A program made the translations under genes and the position numbers. From assembly GCA_013298895.1 (NCBI GenBank), contig JAAFJM010000003.1:124001-188000 (forward strand): a stretch of 64,000 nucleotides of DNA, read 5' to 3'. How positions within the stretch are numbered: position 1 is the first letter of the stretch; each line of letters opens with the position of its first letter. This DNA comes from Bacteroidota bacterium (GTDB lineage: Bacteria; Bacteroidota; Bacteroidia; UKL13-3). The notes beneath the pieces were generated by a model. That model was not told the DNA's origin. It saw only the letters and a list, made by a program, of their open reading frames with translations, and did not search any database. Positions 7,876-16,695 of this stretch are shown here, piece by piece.

Positions 7876-10176
7876 GTGGATTATTTAAGTTTATTAAACC
7901 CAAGTCAGCGCGCAGCTGTTGAAAACACCAAAGGCCCTGTTATGATTGTAGCTGGTGCTGGTTCTGGAAAAACGCGCGTGCTTACTTATCGTGTCGCTCA
8001 TATTTTAAAAGAAGGTGTAGATGCCTTTAATATTTTATCGCTCACCTTTACCAATAAAGCCAGTAAAGAAATGCGCGAACGTATTCATTCAGTAGTGGGT
8101 AGCGAAGCTCGTAACCTTTGGATGGGTACTTTTCATAGTATTTTTGCACGCATTTTACGTGTAGAAAGTGAGCGCATTGGTTATCCTCGTAATTTTACTA
8201 TTTACGATACCGATGATGCCAAAAGTTTACTCAAAACCATTATTAAAGAATTAGGACAAGACGATAAATTATACAAACCTGCAGGAGTTTTAGGCCGAAT
8301 TTCAGCTGCCAAAAATGCATTGGTAAATGCTGGAGAATACATGGCAAATGATGAAAATACTTCGTTTGACGAAAGCAGCGGAAGACCCATGTTTGGAAAA
8401 ATTTTTCAAATGTATCAAGACCGTTGTTTCAAAGCCAGTGCCATGGATTTTGATGATTTATTACTTAAAACTTTCGAATTATTTAAAAATCATCCAGACG
8501 TATTGCATAAATACCAACACCAGTTTAAATACATCATGGTGGATGAGTTTCAAGATACCAACCAAGCACAATATGCCATTATAAAAAAACTGGCCGCTGT
8601 TCATCAAAACATTGCTGTGGTAGGCGATGATGCGCAAAGTATTTATGCTTTTAGGGGTGCAACTATTGCCAATATTTTGGGATTTCAGCGCGATTTTAGC
8701 GACACTCAAGTTTTTAAATTAGAGCAAAATTACCGCAGTTCTCAAACCATTGTAGAGGCAGCAGGAGGATTGATTAAATTAAACAAAGACCAAATTCCTA
8801 AAAAGGTATTTACAACTAATGATGTTGGTGAAAAAATTAAAGTATTACGTGCTTTAACCGATAATGAAGAAGGCCGGATGGTGGCAAGTTCTATTTTTCA
8901 AGAAAAAATGAACTCCCATGTGGCCAATAAGGATTTTGCTATTTTATACCGAACCAATGCTCAAAGTCGCTCGCTAGAAGAAGCTTTACGCAAAATGAAT
9001 ATTCCTTATCGCATTTATGGTGGATTGAGTTTTTACCATAGAAAAGAAATAAAAGATATTTTGGCTTATTTGCGTTTGGTGTTAAATACCAACGATGAAG
9101 AGGCTTTAAAACGTGTAATTAACTATCCTACTCGTGGAATTGGTAAAACTACCATGGATAAAGTAATGATAGTTGCTTCGGAACATAATATCAGTTTATT
9201 TGAAACTTTGGAGCGTGCGCGTGAGTTTCAAATAAAAGGCTACGAAGTTTTGGGCGATTTTGTGTTAATGATTCGTAGTTTCCAAACCATGCTAAAAAAA
9301 CCTGCCTACGATGTAGCCATGCATGTGGCCAAGCAAACGGGTTTATTAAAATCTCTTTATGAAGATAAAACGGTAGAAGGAATTGCTCGTTATGAAAATA
9401 TGGAGGAATTATTGAATGGTTTAAAAGAGTTCAGTGTAGATGATAGTGTAGATGAAGATGGAGTTCAAAAATACGGCATTCTAGAGGAATACATGGCCGA
9501 TATAGCGCTATTGACTGATTCGGATAATGAAGATCCAAACGATAACGATAAAGTTACCATGATGACCATTCATGCTTCAAAAGGTTTGGAATTTAAAAAT
9601 GTATATATTGTAGGTTTAGAAGAAAATCTTTTTCCTTCCCAGTTGTCGCTAAACAGCCGCCAAGAGTTAGAAGAAGAGAGAAGACTATTTTATGTGGCCA
9701 TAACACGTGCCATGAATAAATTGACACTTTCGTTTGCTAGCAGCAGGTTTAAGTTTGGCAATATTACCAATGCCGAACCAAGCCGTTTTTTAAGTGAGTT
9801 AGACCCTAAGTTTTTGCAGTTTGATGCATTGTTTAGCAAAGGCAATAGCAGTGTGCAAAGTAAACCTACCGTACAAACCTCTAGGTTTGGCAAACCACTT
9901 TCGCCAACAGCTAAAACTCCACCAAGCACTGTGGGTCAAAGGTTTAACACACCAACCAAGCCCGCAGCAGCATCGCCACCAGCAGTGGACCCTAATTTTG
10001 TGGGCGATAACACCAAAAATATTCAAGTTCAACAGCGTGTTGAACATCAAAGATTTGGGTTTGGAACGGTGGTAAGTTTAGATGGAATTGGTGACAATAG
10101 AAAAGCTGAAATTGAATTTGAACAATTTGGCAAAAAAATGATCGTTTTAAAATTTGCCAAACTAAAATTACTTTAA
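7876..10176 (+). CDS. pcrA: UvrD/PcrA-type superfamily I DNA helicase
   Basis: A 3'-5' DNA helicase for nucleotide excision repair and for removing RecA or stalled polymerase. The 766-aa protein has the SF1A motifs in order: Q-motif LNPSQRAAV, Walker A AGAGSGKT (26-33), Walker B VDEFQDTN (near 221), NYRSSQTI (about 283), TIHASKGLEFKNV (about 565) and LFYVAITRA (about 602). After a proline-rich linker, residues 719-766 form the PcrA-type Tudor domain (HQRFGFGTV) that contacts RNA polymerase. Translation must start at GTG 7876, since a stop lies 9 nt upstream in frame and no ATG follows before the conserved motifs. A long repeat-rich spacer precedes it. Confidence 0.96.
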   Translation: MDYLSLLNPSQRAAVENTKGPVMIVAGAGSGKTRVLTYRVAHILKEGVDAFNILSLTFTNKASKEMRERIHSVVGSEARNLWMGTFHSIFARILRVESERIGYPRNFTIYDTDDAKSLLKTIIKELGQDDKLYKPAGVLGRISAAKNALVNAGEYMANDENTSFDESSGRPMFGKIFQMYQDRCFKASAMDFDDLLLKTFELFKNHPDVLHKYQHQFKYIMVDEFQDTNQAQYAIIKKLAAVHQNIAVVGDDAQSIYAFRGATIANILGFQRDFSDTQVFKLEQNYRSSQTIVEAAGGLIKLNKDQIPKKVFTTNDVGEKIKVLRALTDNEEGRMVASSIFQEKMNSHVANKDFAILYRTNAQSRSLEEALRKMNIPYRIYGGLSFYHRKEIKDILAYLRLVLNTNDEEALKRVINYPTRGIGKTTMDKVMIVASEHNISLFETLERAREFQIKGYEVLGDFVLMIRSFQTMLKKPAYDVAMHVAKQTGLLKSLYEDKTVEGIARYENMEELLNGLKEFSVDDSVDEDGVQKYGILEEYMADIALLTDSDNEDPNDNDKVTMMTIHASKGLEFKNVYIVGLEENLFPSQLSLNSRQELEEERRLFYVAITRAMNKLTLSFASSRFKFGNITNAEPSRFLSELDPKFLQFDALFSKGNSSVQSKPTVQTSRFGKPLSPTAKTPPSTVGQRFNTPTKPAAASPPAVDPNFVGDNTKNIQVQQRVEHQRFGFGTVVSLDGIGDNRKAEIEFEQFGKKMIVLKFAKLKLL

Positions 10177-10294
10177 ACCTTTAAAATAAGTTTTCCACCA
10201 CTTTATGAGCTGTTTATCATAGTTTATAGAAATGCTATCCACTTTTTGAAAAATAATGTTGATAGCTAACAATGGTTTATTTAGATTGCGACAT

Positions 10295-10302
10295 TATATT
10301 TG
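10295..10302 (+). promoter_or_regulatory. candidate -7 promoter box
   Basis: TATATTTG matches the Bacteroidota -7 consensus TAnnTTTG, 18 nt before the start at 10321. Nineteen bases upstream is TGG, one mismatch from the TTG element. It is weaker than the three full matches elsewhere in the window. Confidence 0.4.
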
Positions 10303-10320
10303 AATAACAAAAAGTAATAA

Positions 10321-11424
10321 ATGCATTCAGAAGTTAATATATGGTCATTAGTTAAAAGTTTATTGTACAGACACAACTGTGTAATCATTCCCAACTTGGG
10401 TGGATTTTTAGCGCACCAACAAAGTGCAACTATTGACCCAGTTTCGATGTTGATAAACCCTCCATACAAACATGTAACTTTTAATGCACAACTTACATTA
10501 AACGATGGTCTACTAGCAACCAAGATTGCCGATTATTTAAACATCAATTATAGCGATGCCATAAAAATAATTGATGAAGAAGTTAGTAATTTCCAAGTAA
10601 CATTAAGGAATAACAAAGTGTTTACAATTGCAGGATTAGGTAGTTTTGAACTTAATTTAAGTAATAATTTAATATTTACCCCAGACAAAAAAGCTAATTT
10701 CCTTATCAACTCTTTTGGATTAGAAGCAATCAGATTAAAACCAATTGGTGAAACTAAGTCTACCAAAATTATTCATCATGTTGAACCATTAATTTCAATT
10801 GATACAAATTTAATTGAAGAAAAAGGAATTATTAACAAACCACGTAAACGTAAAGGAAATGGTTTAATGTTTACAGCCATAGGTTCTATTTTGATTATGG
10901 TATTAGCATTAAATGCATACATTTTCTTACAAGAAGGTAATTTAACACCAATTAGAAATAAGTTTGACGAGTTGAACTTAGGAGTTAAAATAAAATCAGT
11001 AATAAATCAGTTTAGTAATTCTACAACCAATACACAAAGCCAAGCTGTAGTTGAAGTTATTCCAGCAATCACAAAAAAAATTGAGCTAAATTCAGATTCG
11101 AATAACTTAACCAATGACAGTTTAACTAATATTCCTAAAACAGAAATAACTTCAACTTCTAATTTAGAAACCAATATTACAGGCAATTACTATATAGTTG
11201 CTGGTGCTTTTAAAAGTATGAGAAAGGCGAATAAACTACTTGAAGCATTAAATAATGAAGGTTTTACAAATGCTGAAATAATTGAAAAACCAAAGTCTTC
11301 TGCTAAAAAGATAAAATTTTATGTTACCTACAATAAATTTTCTAATCTTAATGAAACTAATTTAGAGTTGAGTAAAATTAATGAATCTGAAAATCCTGAT
11401 GCATGGATTTTTGAAGCTAAATAA
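10321..11424 (+). CDS. HU-fold (CCDC81-like) and SPOR domain membrane protein
   Basis: A 367-aa bitopic protein. The N-terminal ~165 residues match the paired HU-like domains of the CCDC81-like Bacteroidota family (HNCVIIPNLGGFLAH, then FTIAGLGSFELN). A single membrane helix lies at about 181-203 behind the basic stretch KPRKRKG, and a C-terminal SPOR domain at about 290-367 (YYIVAGAFKSMRKANKL) should sit in the periplasm. SPOR domains bind denuded peptidoglycan at division septa, so the protein may connect the nucleoid or cytoplasm to the septum; that link is inference. A -7 promoter box precedes it, and the PIF1-like helicase follows after 51 nt. Confidence 0.88.
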   Translation: MHSEVNIWSLVKSLLYRHNCVIIPNLGGFLAHQQSATIDPVSMLINPPYKHVTFNAQLTLNDGLLATKIADYLNINYSDAIKIIDEEVSNFQVTLRNNKVFTIAGLGSFELNLSNNLIFTPDKKANFLINSFGLEAIRLKPIGETKSTKIIHHVEPLISIDTNLIEEKGIINKPRKRKGNGLMFTAIGSILIMVLALNAYIFLQEGNLTPIRNKFDELNLGVKIKSVINQFSNSTTNTQSQAVVEVIPAITKKIELNSDSNNLTNDSLTNIPKTEITSTSNLETNITGNYYIVAGAFKSMRKANKLLEALNNEGFTNAEIIEKPKSSAKKIKFYVTYNKFSNLNETNLELSKINESENPDAWIFEAK

Positions 11425-11475
11425 TTTAATAAAATCCCTATTTTCTTCTTTTTCTTTTCGTTATTATTGCCATAA

Positions 11476-13629
11476 ATGAGCGCAGTAGAAACTACAGATA
11501 ACGATAATATTACCTTTAACCTTGCCAGTGATTTAGTAAAAAATACTAATATCAGCTTGTTTTTAACTGGTAAAGCCGGTACTGGTAAAACTACTTTCTT
11601 AAAGCATATCCAAAACACATGCAATAAACGGATGGTTATTGTTGCTCCTACAGGAGTAGCAGCCATTAATGCGGGTGGTGTTACCATGCATTCGTTTTTT
11701 CAATTACCTTTTTTACCTTTTATAAAAGAAGCTAATCATGGTTTTGGACAAGTAGAATGTGTAAACAGGTATACTCATTTTAAAAATGTAAAATTTAACC
11801 GCGAAAAAATTGATTTACTAAACGAACTCGACCTCTTAATTATAGATGAGGTAAGTATGTTGCGCGTTGATATGATTGATTGTATTGACGAAACACTGAA
11901 ATATTACAGAAGAAATCAATTGCCTTTTGGTGGTGTTCAGGTGCTGTTTATTGGGGATATGTTTCAGCTTCCACCAGTTACCAGCAATAATGAGTGGACA
12001 CTTTTGAGTCAATATTATAAAAGTCCTTTCTTTTTTAGTTCAGAGGTTTACCAACAGTTAAATCCTGCTCATTTAGAGCTAAATAAAATTTACCGTCAAA
12101 AAGAAGAACGTTTTATTAATTTGCTTAATAATATCAGGCATAATAATATGGATGATTACGATTTTGAATTACTTCAAGAACGTTATGATCCGGAAGCTGC
12201 CAGATACGTGGATGGTTTAATTACCTTAACTACTCATAACAGAACAGCTGATAATATCAACCAACAAAAGTTGGCCGAAATTGAAGCCGAATCAATAGTA
12301 TTTGAAGGTGAGATAAATGGTGATTTTAACGAAAAATCGTTACCAGCCGAAAAATCGTTAGAGCTAAAAGAAGGCGCTCAAATTATGTTTATAAAAAACG
12401 ACATTGAGAAACGCTATTTTAATGGCAAATTGGCTAAAATCAAAAGCATTGCTAAAGATGAAATAATAGTAGAGTTTGAAAGTGGTACCGAACTTAAAAT
12501 TGAGCGCGAAACTTGGCGAAATATTAGGTACAATTTAAACAGAGACGAAAACCAAATAGAAGAAGAAGAAATTGGCAGTTTTAAGCAATTTCCCATTAGA
12601 TTAGCTTGGGCTATAACCATTCACAAAAGTCAAGGTTTAACCTTTGATAGATTAGCAATTGATGCAGGTGCTTCATTTGCAGCAGGGCAAGTTTATGTGG
12701 CTTTAAGTAGGTGCAGAACTTTTGAAGGATTGACTCTTTTAAGCCGTATTTACCAGAACAGCATTTTAAGCGATGATAGAATTGTTCAGTTTTCGCTAAA
12801 ACAATCGAGTGAGCAAGCTTTAATGGATGGATTGGATAATGCTAAGTTTGAATATGGATTAAGCCAACTTTACAAAACTTTTGATTTGCGCAAAGTGGTA
12901 CAGGAATACACGCTTTTTGAGGCATTTACTGCCACCAAACAAATTCCAGATAAAGAAGAAACTTTGCAGCATTTAAATGCCATCATCAGGAATTTAAATG
13001 AGCATAGAATTGTGGCAGATAAATTCAAAATTAGGGTGGAGGAAATTATTAAACAAAATCCAATTGATGCCAATTTGCTAAGCGAAAGGGTAAAAAGCGC
13101 AAAGACGTATTTTGCTAAAAAAATATTGGATGATGCTTTTAAACCTTTGCAAAGCATAGAAACCAATTTAAAACCTAAACAAAAAACAAAGCAGTTCATT
13201 ACCAATTTACAGAAGGTAAAATCGTTTACATGGAAACGTATTCATGATATAGAAACTGCCACATTGGGTTCGTTCGATATAAGTATTGAGGCTATTGACA
13301 AGCCAAACGATATAGCTGAAACCATCAATCAAAAAGCTGTTAAAGTAAATTCTAAGGAAGAAACTTTAAAACTTTATAATGAGGGCAAAACCATTGAAGA
13401 AATTGCAGCATTCAGAGGAATGGCTGTTTCTACAATTGGTGGGCATTTAGCTCATTATGTTGATTTGGGTGAGTTAAGTGCACTTGATTTTGTGAGTGAA
13501 GAAACAATTGCTTTGGTAAAAAAACTACTAGATGATGGAAAAGAACGATTTGGCGAGTTGAAAGCTGAATTGCCAACAGAAGTTACTTTTGACCAAATTA
13601 GGATGGCTGTTGCACACTTAAAGAAATAA
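11476..13629 (+). CDS. PIF1-like superfamily I helicase with C-terminal helix-turn-helix
   Basis: A 717-aa helicase. Motifs are Walker A GKAGTGKTT (32-40), Ia APTGVAAINAGG, Walker B IIDEVSML (about 122), GDMFQLPPV (about 158) and motifs V/VI AITIHKSQGLTFDR with VYVALSRCR (about 377-415). This is the PIF1/RecD-like SF1B arrangement, so 5'-3' unwinding is expected. Residues ~635-717 form a helix-turn-helix like the one C-terminal in Bacteroidota helicases and RecQ relatives (LYNEGKTIEEIAAFRGMA). Eukaryotic PIF1 acts on G-quadruplexes and stalled forks; the bacterial role is less defined. The gene stops 3 nt before the end of the convergent permease gene. Confidence 0.92.
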   Translation: MSAVETTDNDNITFNLASDLVKNTNISLFLTGKAGTGKTTFLKHIQNTCNKRMVIVAPTGVAAINAGGVTMHSFFQLPFLPFIKEANHGFGQVECVNRYTHFKNVKFNREKIDLLNELDLLIIDEVSMLRVDMIDCIDETLKYYRRNQLPFGGVQVLFIGDMFQLPPVTSNNEWTLLSQYYKSPFFFSSEVYQQLNPAHLELNKIYRQKEERFINLLNNIRHNNMDDYDFELLQERYDPEAARYVDGLITLTTHNRTADNINQQKLAEIEAESIVFEGEINGDFNEKSLPAEKSLELKEGAQIMFIKNDIEKRYFNGKLAKIKSIAKDEIIVEFESGTELKIERETWRNIRYNLNRDENQIEEEEIGSFKQFPIRLAWAITIHKSQGLTFDRLAIDAGASFAAGQVYVALSRCRTFEGLTLLSRIYQNSILSDDRIVQFSLKQSSEQALMDGLDNAKFEYGLSQLYKTFDLRKVVQEYTLFEAFTATKQIPDKEETLQHLNAIIRNLNEHRIVADKFKIRVEEIIKQNPIDANLLSERVKSAKTYFAKKILDDAFKPLQSIETNLKPKQKTKQFITNLQKVKSFTWKRIHDIETATLGSFDISIEAIDKPNDIAETINQKAVKVNSKEETLKLYNEGKTIEEIAAFRGMAVSTIGGHLAHYVDLGELSALDFVSEETIALVKKLLDDGKERFGELKAELPTEVTFDQIRMAVAHLKK

Positions 13630-13632
13630 TTT

Positions 13633-14955
13633 TTAATTATTTGGGGCTATGGAAAATTTTTCTTTAATAAAATACAAAATTAAACCTGAAACGATAATAC
13701 CCAAAGCACCAACTATATATTGCCAATCGCTGCTTAAAAACACAAATAACCAAACCAATATGCCTAATATAGCTGGAATAGGGAAAAGTGGCATTTTATA
13801 TGGCAATCGTAACTTTTTAGAACGGTAATGTAAAGCAATTAAACCAACAGATTGACTAATAAATTGAACCAAAATTCGCATTACAATAATGGCAGTAATT
13901 ACATCTTTCAATTTAAATAAAAGACTAAAACAAAAAGCCAATCCACCAAGCACCAATAACGATATGTATGGAAAATTTTTAGTGGGATGCAATTTGGCAA
14001 ACACCTTGAAAAAGTTACCATCTCGCGCAGCTGCATAAGGCACTCGCGAGTAACCTAACATCACTGCAAATAAAGAAGTTATGGCAATAAACAATATCAA
14101 TCCTGTAGCAAACTGAGCAGTGGCGTGTCCATATAATTTTTCAAAAAACGCGCTTACAATAAAGGTTGAATTTTGGGCTTCTTGCCAAGGAATTACGCCT
14201 AAAATACCAATTTGCATACTTATGTAAAGCGCTGCTATTCCTGCAATGGAAATAAAAATACTACGAGGAATATTTTTTTGAGGATTGATAATTTCTCCAC
14301 CTAAATGACATACGTTATAATAACCTAAATACGAGTAAATACTTTTAACCGATGCTTGACCTAAAGCCACAAAAAACATGGGTTTTAAGTCGAAAGCACC
14401 TGCGGGAAAACTAAAGGCCATTTGTGCATCAAAATGGGTAAAAGCCGATGCTATTAACCATAAAATAGTAGAGCCAACTACCACCCACATAATTACCGAA
14501 AGCTTGCCTAATGTTTTTATGTTTCTATATAAAATCCAAACCAATAAAAGCACCAATGAACCTGATACCATTTTTTGTTCAATATCGGTTAATGGCAATA
14601 AATAAGTTAAATATTGAGCAAAACCTATTGAACCTGAAGCCACTACTAAAGGCGCTTGAATACTGGTTTGCCAAACAAATAAAAACGAAAGCATTCGCCC
14701 ATATTTTTTGCCATATAACTTTTGTAAAAACACATAAGAGCCTCCTGCTTGTGGCCATTTAGCGCCCAATTCCGACCAAACAAAAGCATCCATAAATGAA
14801 AGCAATGCACCTAAAAGCCATGCTAAAATACACTGTGGACCGCCCATGGTATGAATAATAAATGGAATGGTTACAAATGGGCCAATTCCCACCATATCAA
14901 TCATATTAAGCGAGGTAGCTTGGCTTAAGTTTAATCCGCGTATTAGTTTGCTCAT
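13633..14955 (-). CDS. APC-superfamily amino acid permease
   Basis: A 440-aa integral membrane protein with about 12 hydrophobic helices. The N-terminal helix-1 signature (LNMIDMVGIGPFVTIPF) is the broken-helix substrate site of the APC fold, and GGPQCILAWLLGALLSFMDAFVWSEL-type helices follow. It should import amino acids or polyamines by proton symport or antiport; the substrate cannot be read from sequence. It begins 24 nt after the SDR gene stop and is likely co-transcribed with it. Its 3' end is only 3 nt from the convergent helicase gene, with no visible terminator between. Confidence 0.9.
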   Translation of the reverse strand: MSKLIRGLNLSQATSLNMIDMVGIGPFVTIPFIIHTMGGPQCILAWLLGALLSFMDAFVWSELGAKWPQAGGSYVFLQKLYGKKYGRMLSFLFVWQTSIQAPLVVASGSIGFAQYLTYLLPLTDIEQKMVSGSLVLLLVWILYRNIKTLGKLSVIMWVVVGSTILWLIASAFTHFDAQMAFSFPAGAFDLKPMFFVALGQASVKSIYSYLGYYNVCHLGGEIINPQKNIPRSIFISIAGIAALYISMQIGILGVIPWQEAQNSTFIVSAFFEKLYGHATAQFATGLILFIAITSLFAVMLGYSRVPYAAARDGNFFKVFAKLHPTKNFPYISLLVLGGLAFCFSLLFKLKDVITAIIVMRILVQFISQSVGLIALHYRSKKLRLPYKMPLFPIPAILGILVWLFVFLSSDWQYIVGALGIIVSGLILYFIKEKFSIAPNN

Positions 14956-14979
14956 GTATTTAAAATTGGATATAAATTA

Positions 14980-15705
14980 TTAAGCTTGATTCATTCTAGC
15001 AAATGCTTGTTTTAACTCATCAGGAGTTGCTTTGCTCATCATTTCGCTAAAACCAAAAGTTAAGGTAGTTTTTCCTTCTTTTAATTGCTCAAAAATGGAT
15101 TCAATAAAAGCACTTACAGGTGGCGCTTGGTCATGTAAACCTTTTCCACCTAAATCGGTATTTAAAGCAGGTGGAATAATTTCAATTACTTCAATATTTT
15201 TAGCTTTTAATAACTCAGCTAACGATAAAGTTAACGAATGAAAAAACGCTTTAGTGGCTGAATAAACGGGAGTTTTGGTTAATGGCACAAACGATAAACC
15301 CGAAGTAACATTCATAATGGTATTTAAACTTGCCATATTCATAAACAAAGTGGTTAAATGAATAGGAGCTTCAATATTGGTAGTTATTTCTATTTTGGCA
15401 CGTTGGTAAAAGTCTTCATCAGTTATATTCATCCAGTTTTGAATACCTGCATTATTAACCAACACATTCAAATCATTATGATTGGTTTGAATCCAATTAA
15501 ACAATTCTATTCTATCATTTTCATTGTTTAAATCGCATTGTTTAGTAATTAATGCTGGAAACTTGGCTTGGGCTTCATTTAAAGCTTCTTGCCTTCTGCC
15601 ACAAATAATTACTGTATTTCCATCGATTAAAAAACGTTCGACTAAACCTAAACCAATGCCAGTGGCACCGCCTGTTATGAGTATTTTATTATTACTTAAA
15701 TTCAT
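14980..15705 (-). CDS. short-chain dehydrogenase/reductase (DltE-like)
   Basis: A 241-aa classical SDR. It shows the TGGATGIG nucleotide-binding loop (11-18), the NNAG motif (84-87), catalytic Ser135 in VTSG, and Tyr148/Lys152 in YSATK. An Arg pair after beta-2 (CGRRQE, 37-38) suggests NADP(H). It resembles DltE-type oxidoreductases, but the substrate is unknown. It is the first gene of a short operon with the amino acid permease 24 nt downstream. A terminator separates it from kdsA upstream. Confidence 0.9.
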   Translation of the reverse strand: MNLSNNKILITGGATGIGLGLVERFLIDGNTVIICGRRQEALNEAQAKFPALITKQCDLNNENDRIELFNWIQTNHNDLNVLVNNAGIQNWMNITDEDFYQRAKIEITTNIEAPIHLTTLFMNMASLNTIMNVTSGLSFVPLTKTPVYSATKAFFHSLTLSLAELLKAKNIEVIEIIPPALNTDLGGKGLHDQAPPVSAFIESIFEQLKEGKTTLTFGFSEMMSKATPDELKQAFARMNQA

Positions 15706-15718
15706 TTTTTTTATTGGT

Positions 15719-15747
15719 AAAAAAAAGACGCAATAAATTGCGTCTTT
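15719..15747 (-). terminator. rho-independent terminator after kdsA
   Basis: An 11-bp stem (15724-15734 with 15737-15747; core GACGCAAT/ATTGCGTC) with an AA loop, followed on the minus strand by at least six T. It lies between the kdsA stop and the SDR start. Confidence 0.8.
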
Positions 15748-15790
15748 CTATTTAATTGTTGTTTTATAAAAATTCTTTTTTCAATTCGAT

Positions 15791-16621
15791 TTATCTGTAG
15801 CTTACTTCTAAATTATGGATTTCAATTAATGGTTTTAAAAACTCTTCTAATTGATAAACACTTAATTGAGAAGCTGCATCGCATAAAGCTTTTTCTGGTT
15901 CAGGATGTGTTTCAATAAATACACCATCAACTCCAGCAGCTACTCCAGCGCGGCTTAATACAGGTAAAAACTCACGAGCTCCACCTTTTGCATCAGCACT
16001 TGGAATACCATATTTACGGATTGAATGGGTAATATCAAATACTACAGGATAACCAATTTGTCCCATTAAAAAGAAACTTCTTGGATCAACTACCATATCG
16101 TTATAGCCAAATGTGTAACCACGTTCAGTTAAAATTACTTGGTCGTTTCCTGCATCAATACATTTTTGAACAGGATGTTTCATATTTTCTGGAGCTAAAA
16201 ACTGACCATGTTTGATATTGATTACACGTCCAGTTTTAGCAGCAGCCACCATTAAAGTAGATTGCATACATAAGTAAGCTGGAATTTGCAACACATCGCA
16301 CACTTCGCCAGCCGCAGCTGCTTGATCAGGATAATGAATATCGGTTAACAATGGAAAACCAAATTGCTCTTTAACTTTAGCTAAAATAGCTACACCTTTT
16401 GTCAATCCTGGACCATCGTAATATTTTAAACTACTGCGATTATCTTTTTGAAACGATGATTTGTAAATCATCTTAATTTTTAACTTTTCCGAAACCTCTT
16501 TCAATTTTTCGGCAGTTTTCATCATTATTGACTCATCTTCAATAACACAAGGGCCTGAGATTAAGAATAACTCATTGCTTCCGCATGCTATATCGCCAAC
16601 ATTTACTATTTTTTTTGTCAT
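15791..16621 (-). CDS. kdsA: 3-deoxy-8-phosphooctulonate synthase
   Basis: Condenses phosphoenolpyruvate with arabinose 5-phosphate to give KDO 8-phosphate, the first step of KDO synthesis for lipopolysaccharide. The 276-aa product has the KdsA signatures LISGPCVIEDE, YKSSFQKDNRSS, GFPLLTDIH, the lysine-bearing VINIKHGQFLAPENM and FDITHSIR. I use ATG 16621; the reading frame extends to a TTG at 16648, but that would add nine residues absent from the family. The gene follows the DUF349 gene by 74 nt on the same strand and ends at a clear terminator. This shows an LPS-bearing Gram-negative cell. Confidence 0.96.
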   Translation of the reverse strand: MTKKIVNVGDIACGSNELFLISGPCVIEDESIMMKTAEKLKEVSEKLKIKMIYKSSFQKDNRSSLKYYDGPGLTKGVAILAKVKEQFGFPLLTDIHYPDQAAAAGEVCDVLQIPAYLCMQSTLMVAAAKTGRVINIKHGQFLAPENMKHPVQKCIDAGNDQVILTERGYTFGYNDMVVDPRSFFLMGQIGYPVVFDITHSIRKYGIPSADAKGGAREFLPVLSRAGVAAGVDGVFIETHPEPEKALCDAASQLSVYQLEEFLKPLIEIHNLEVSYR

Positions 16622-16695
16622 TGTATTAATTTTATAAAAATAACTCAAAAACCATACTTATTTATTCAGTATGTCATTGTGTCTTTTGGTAATTA

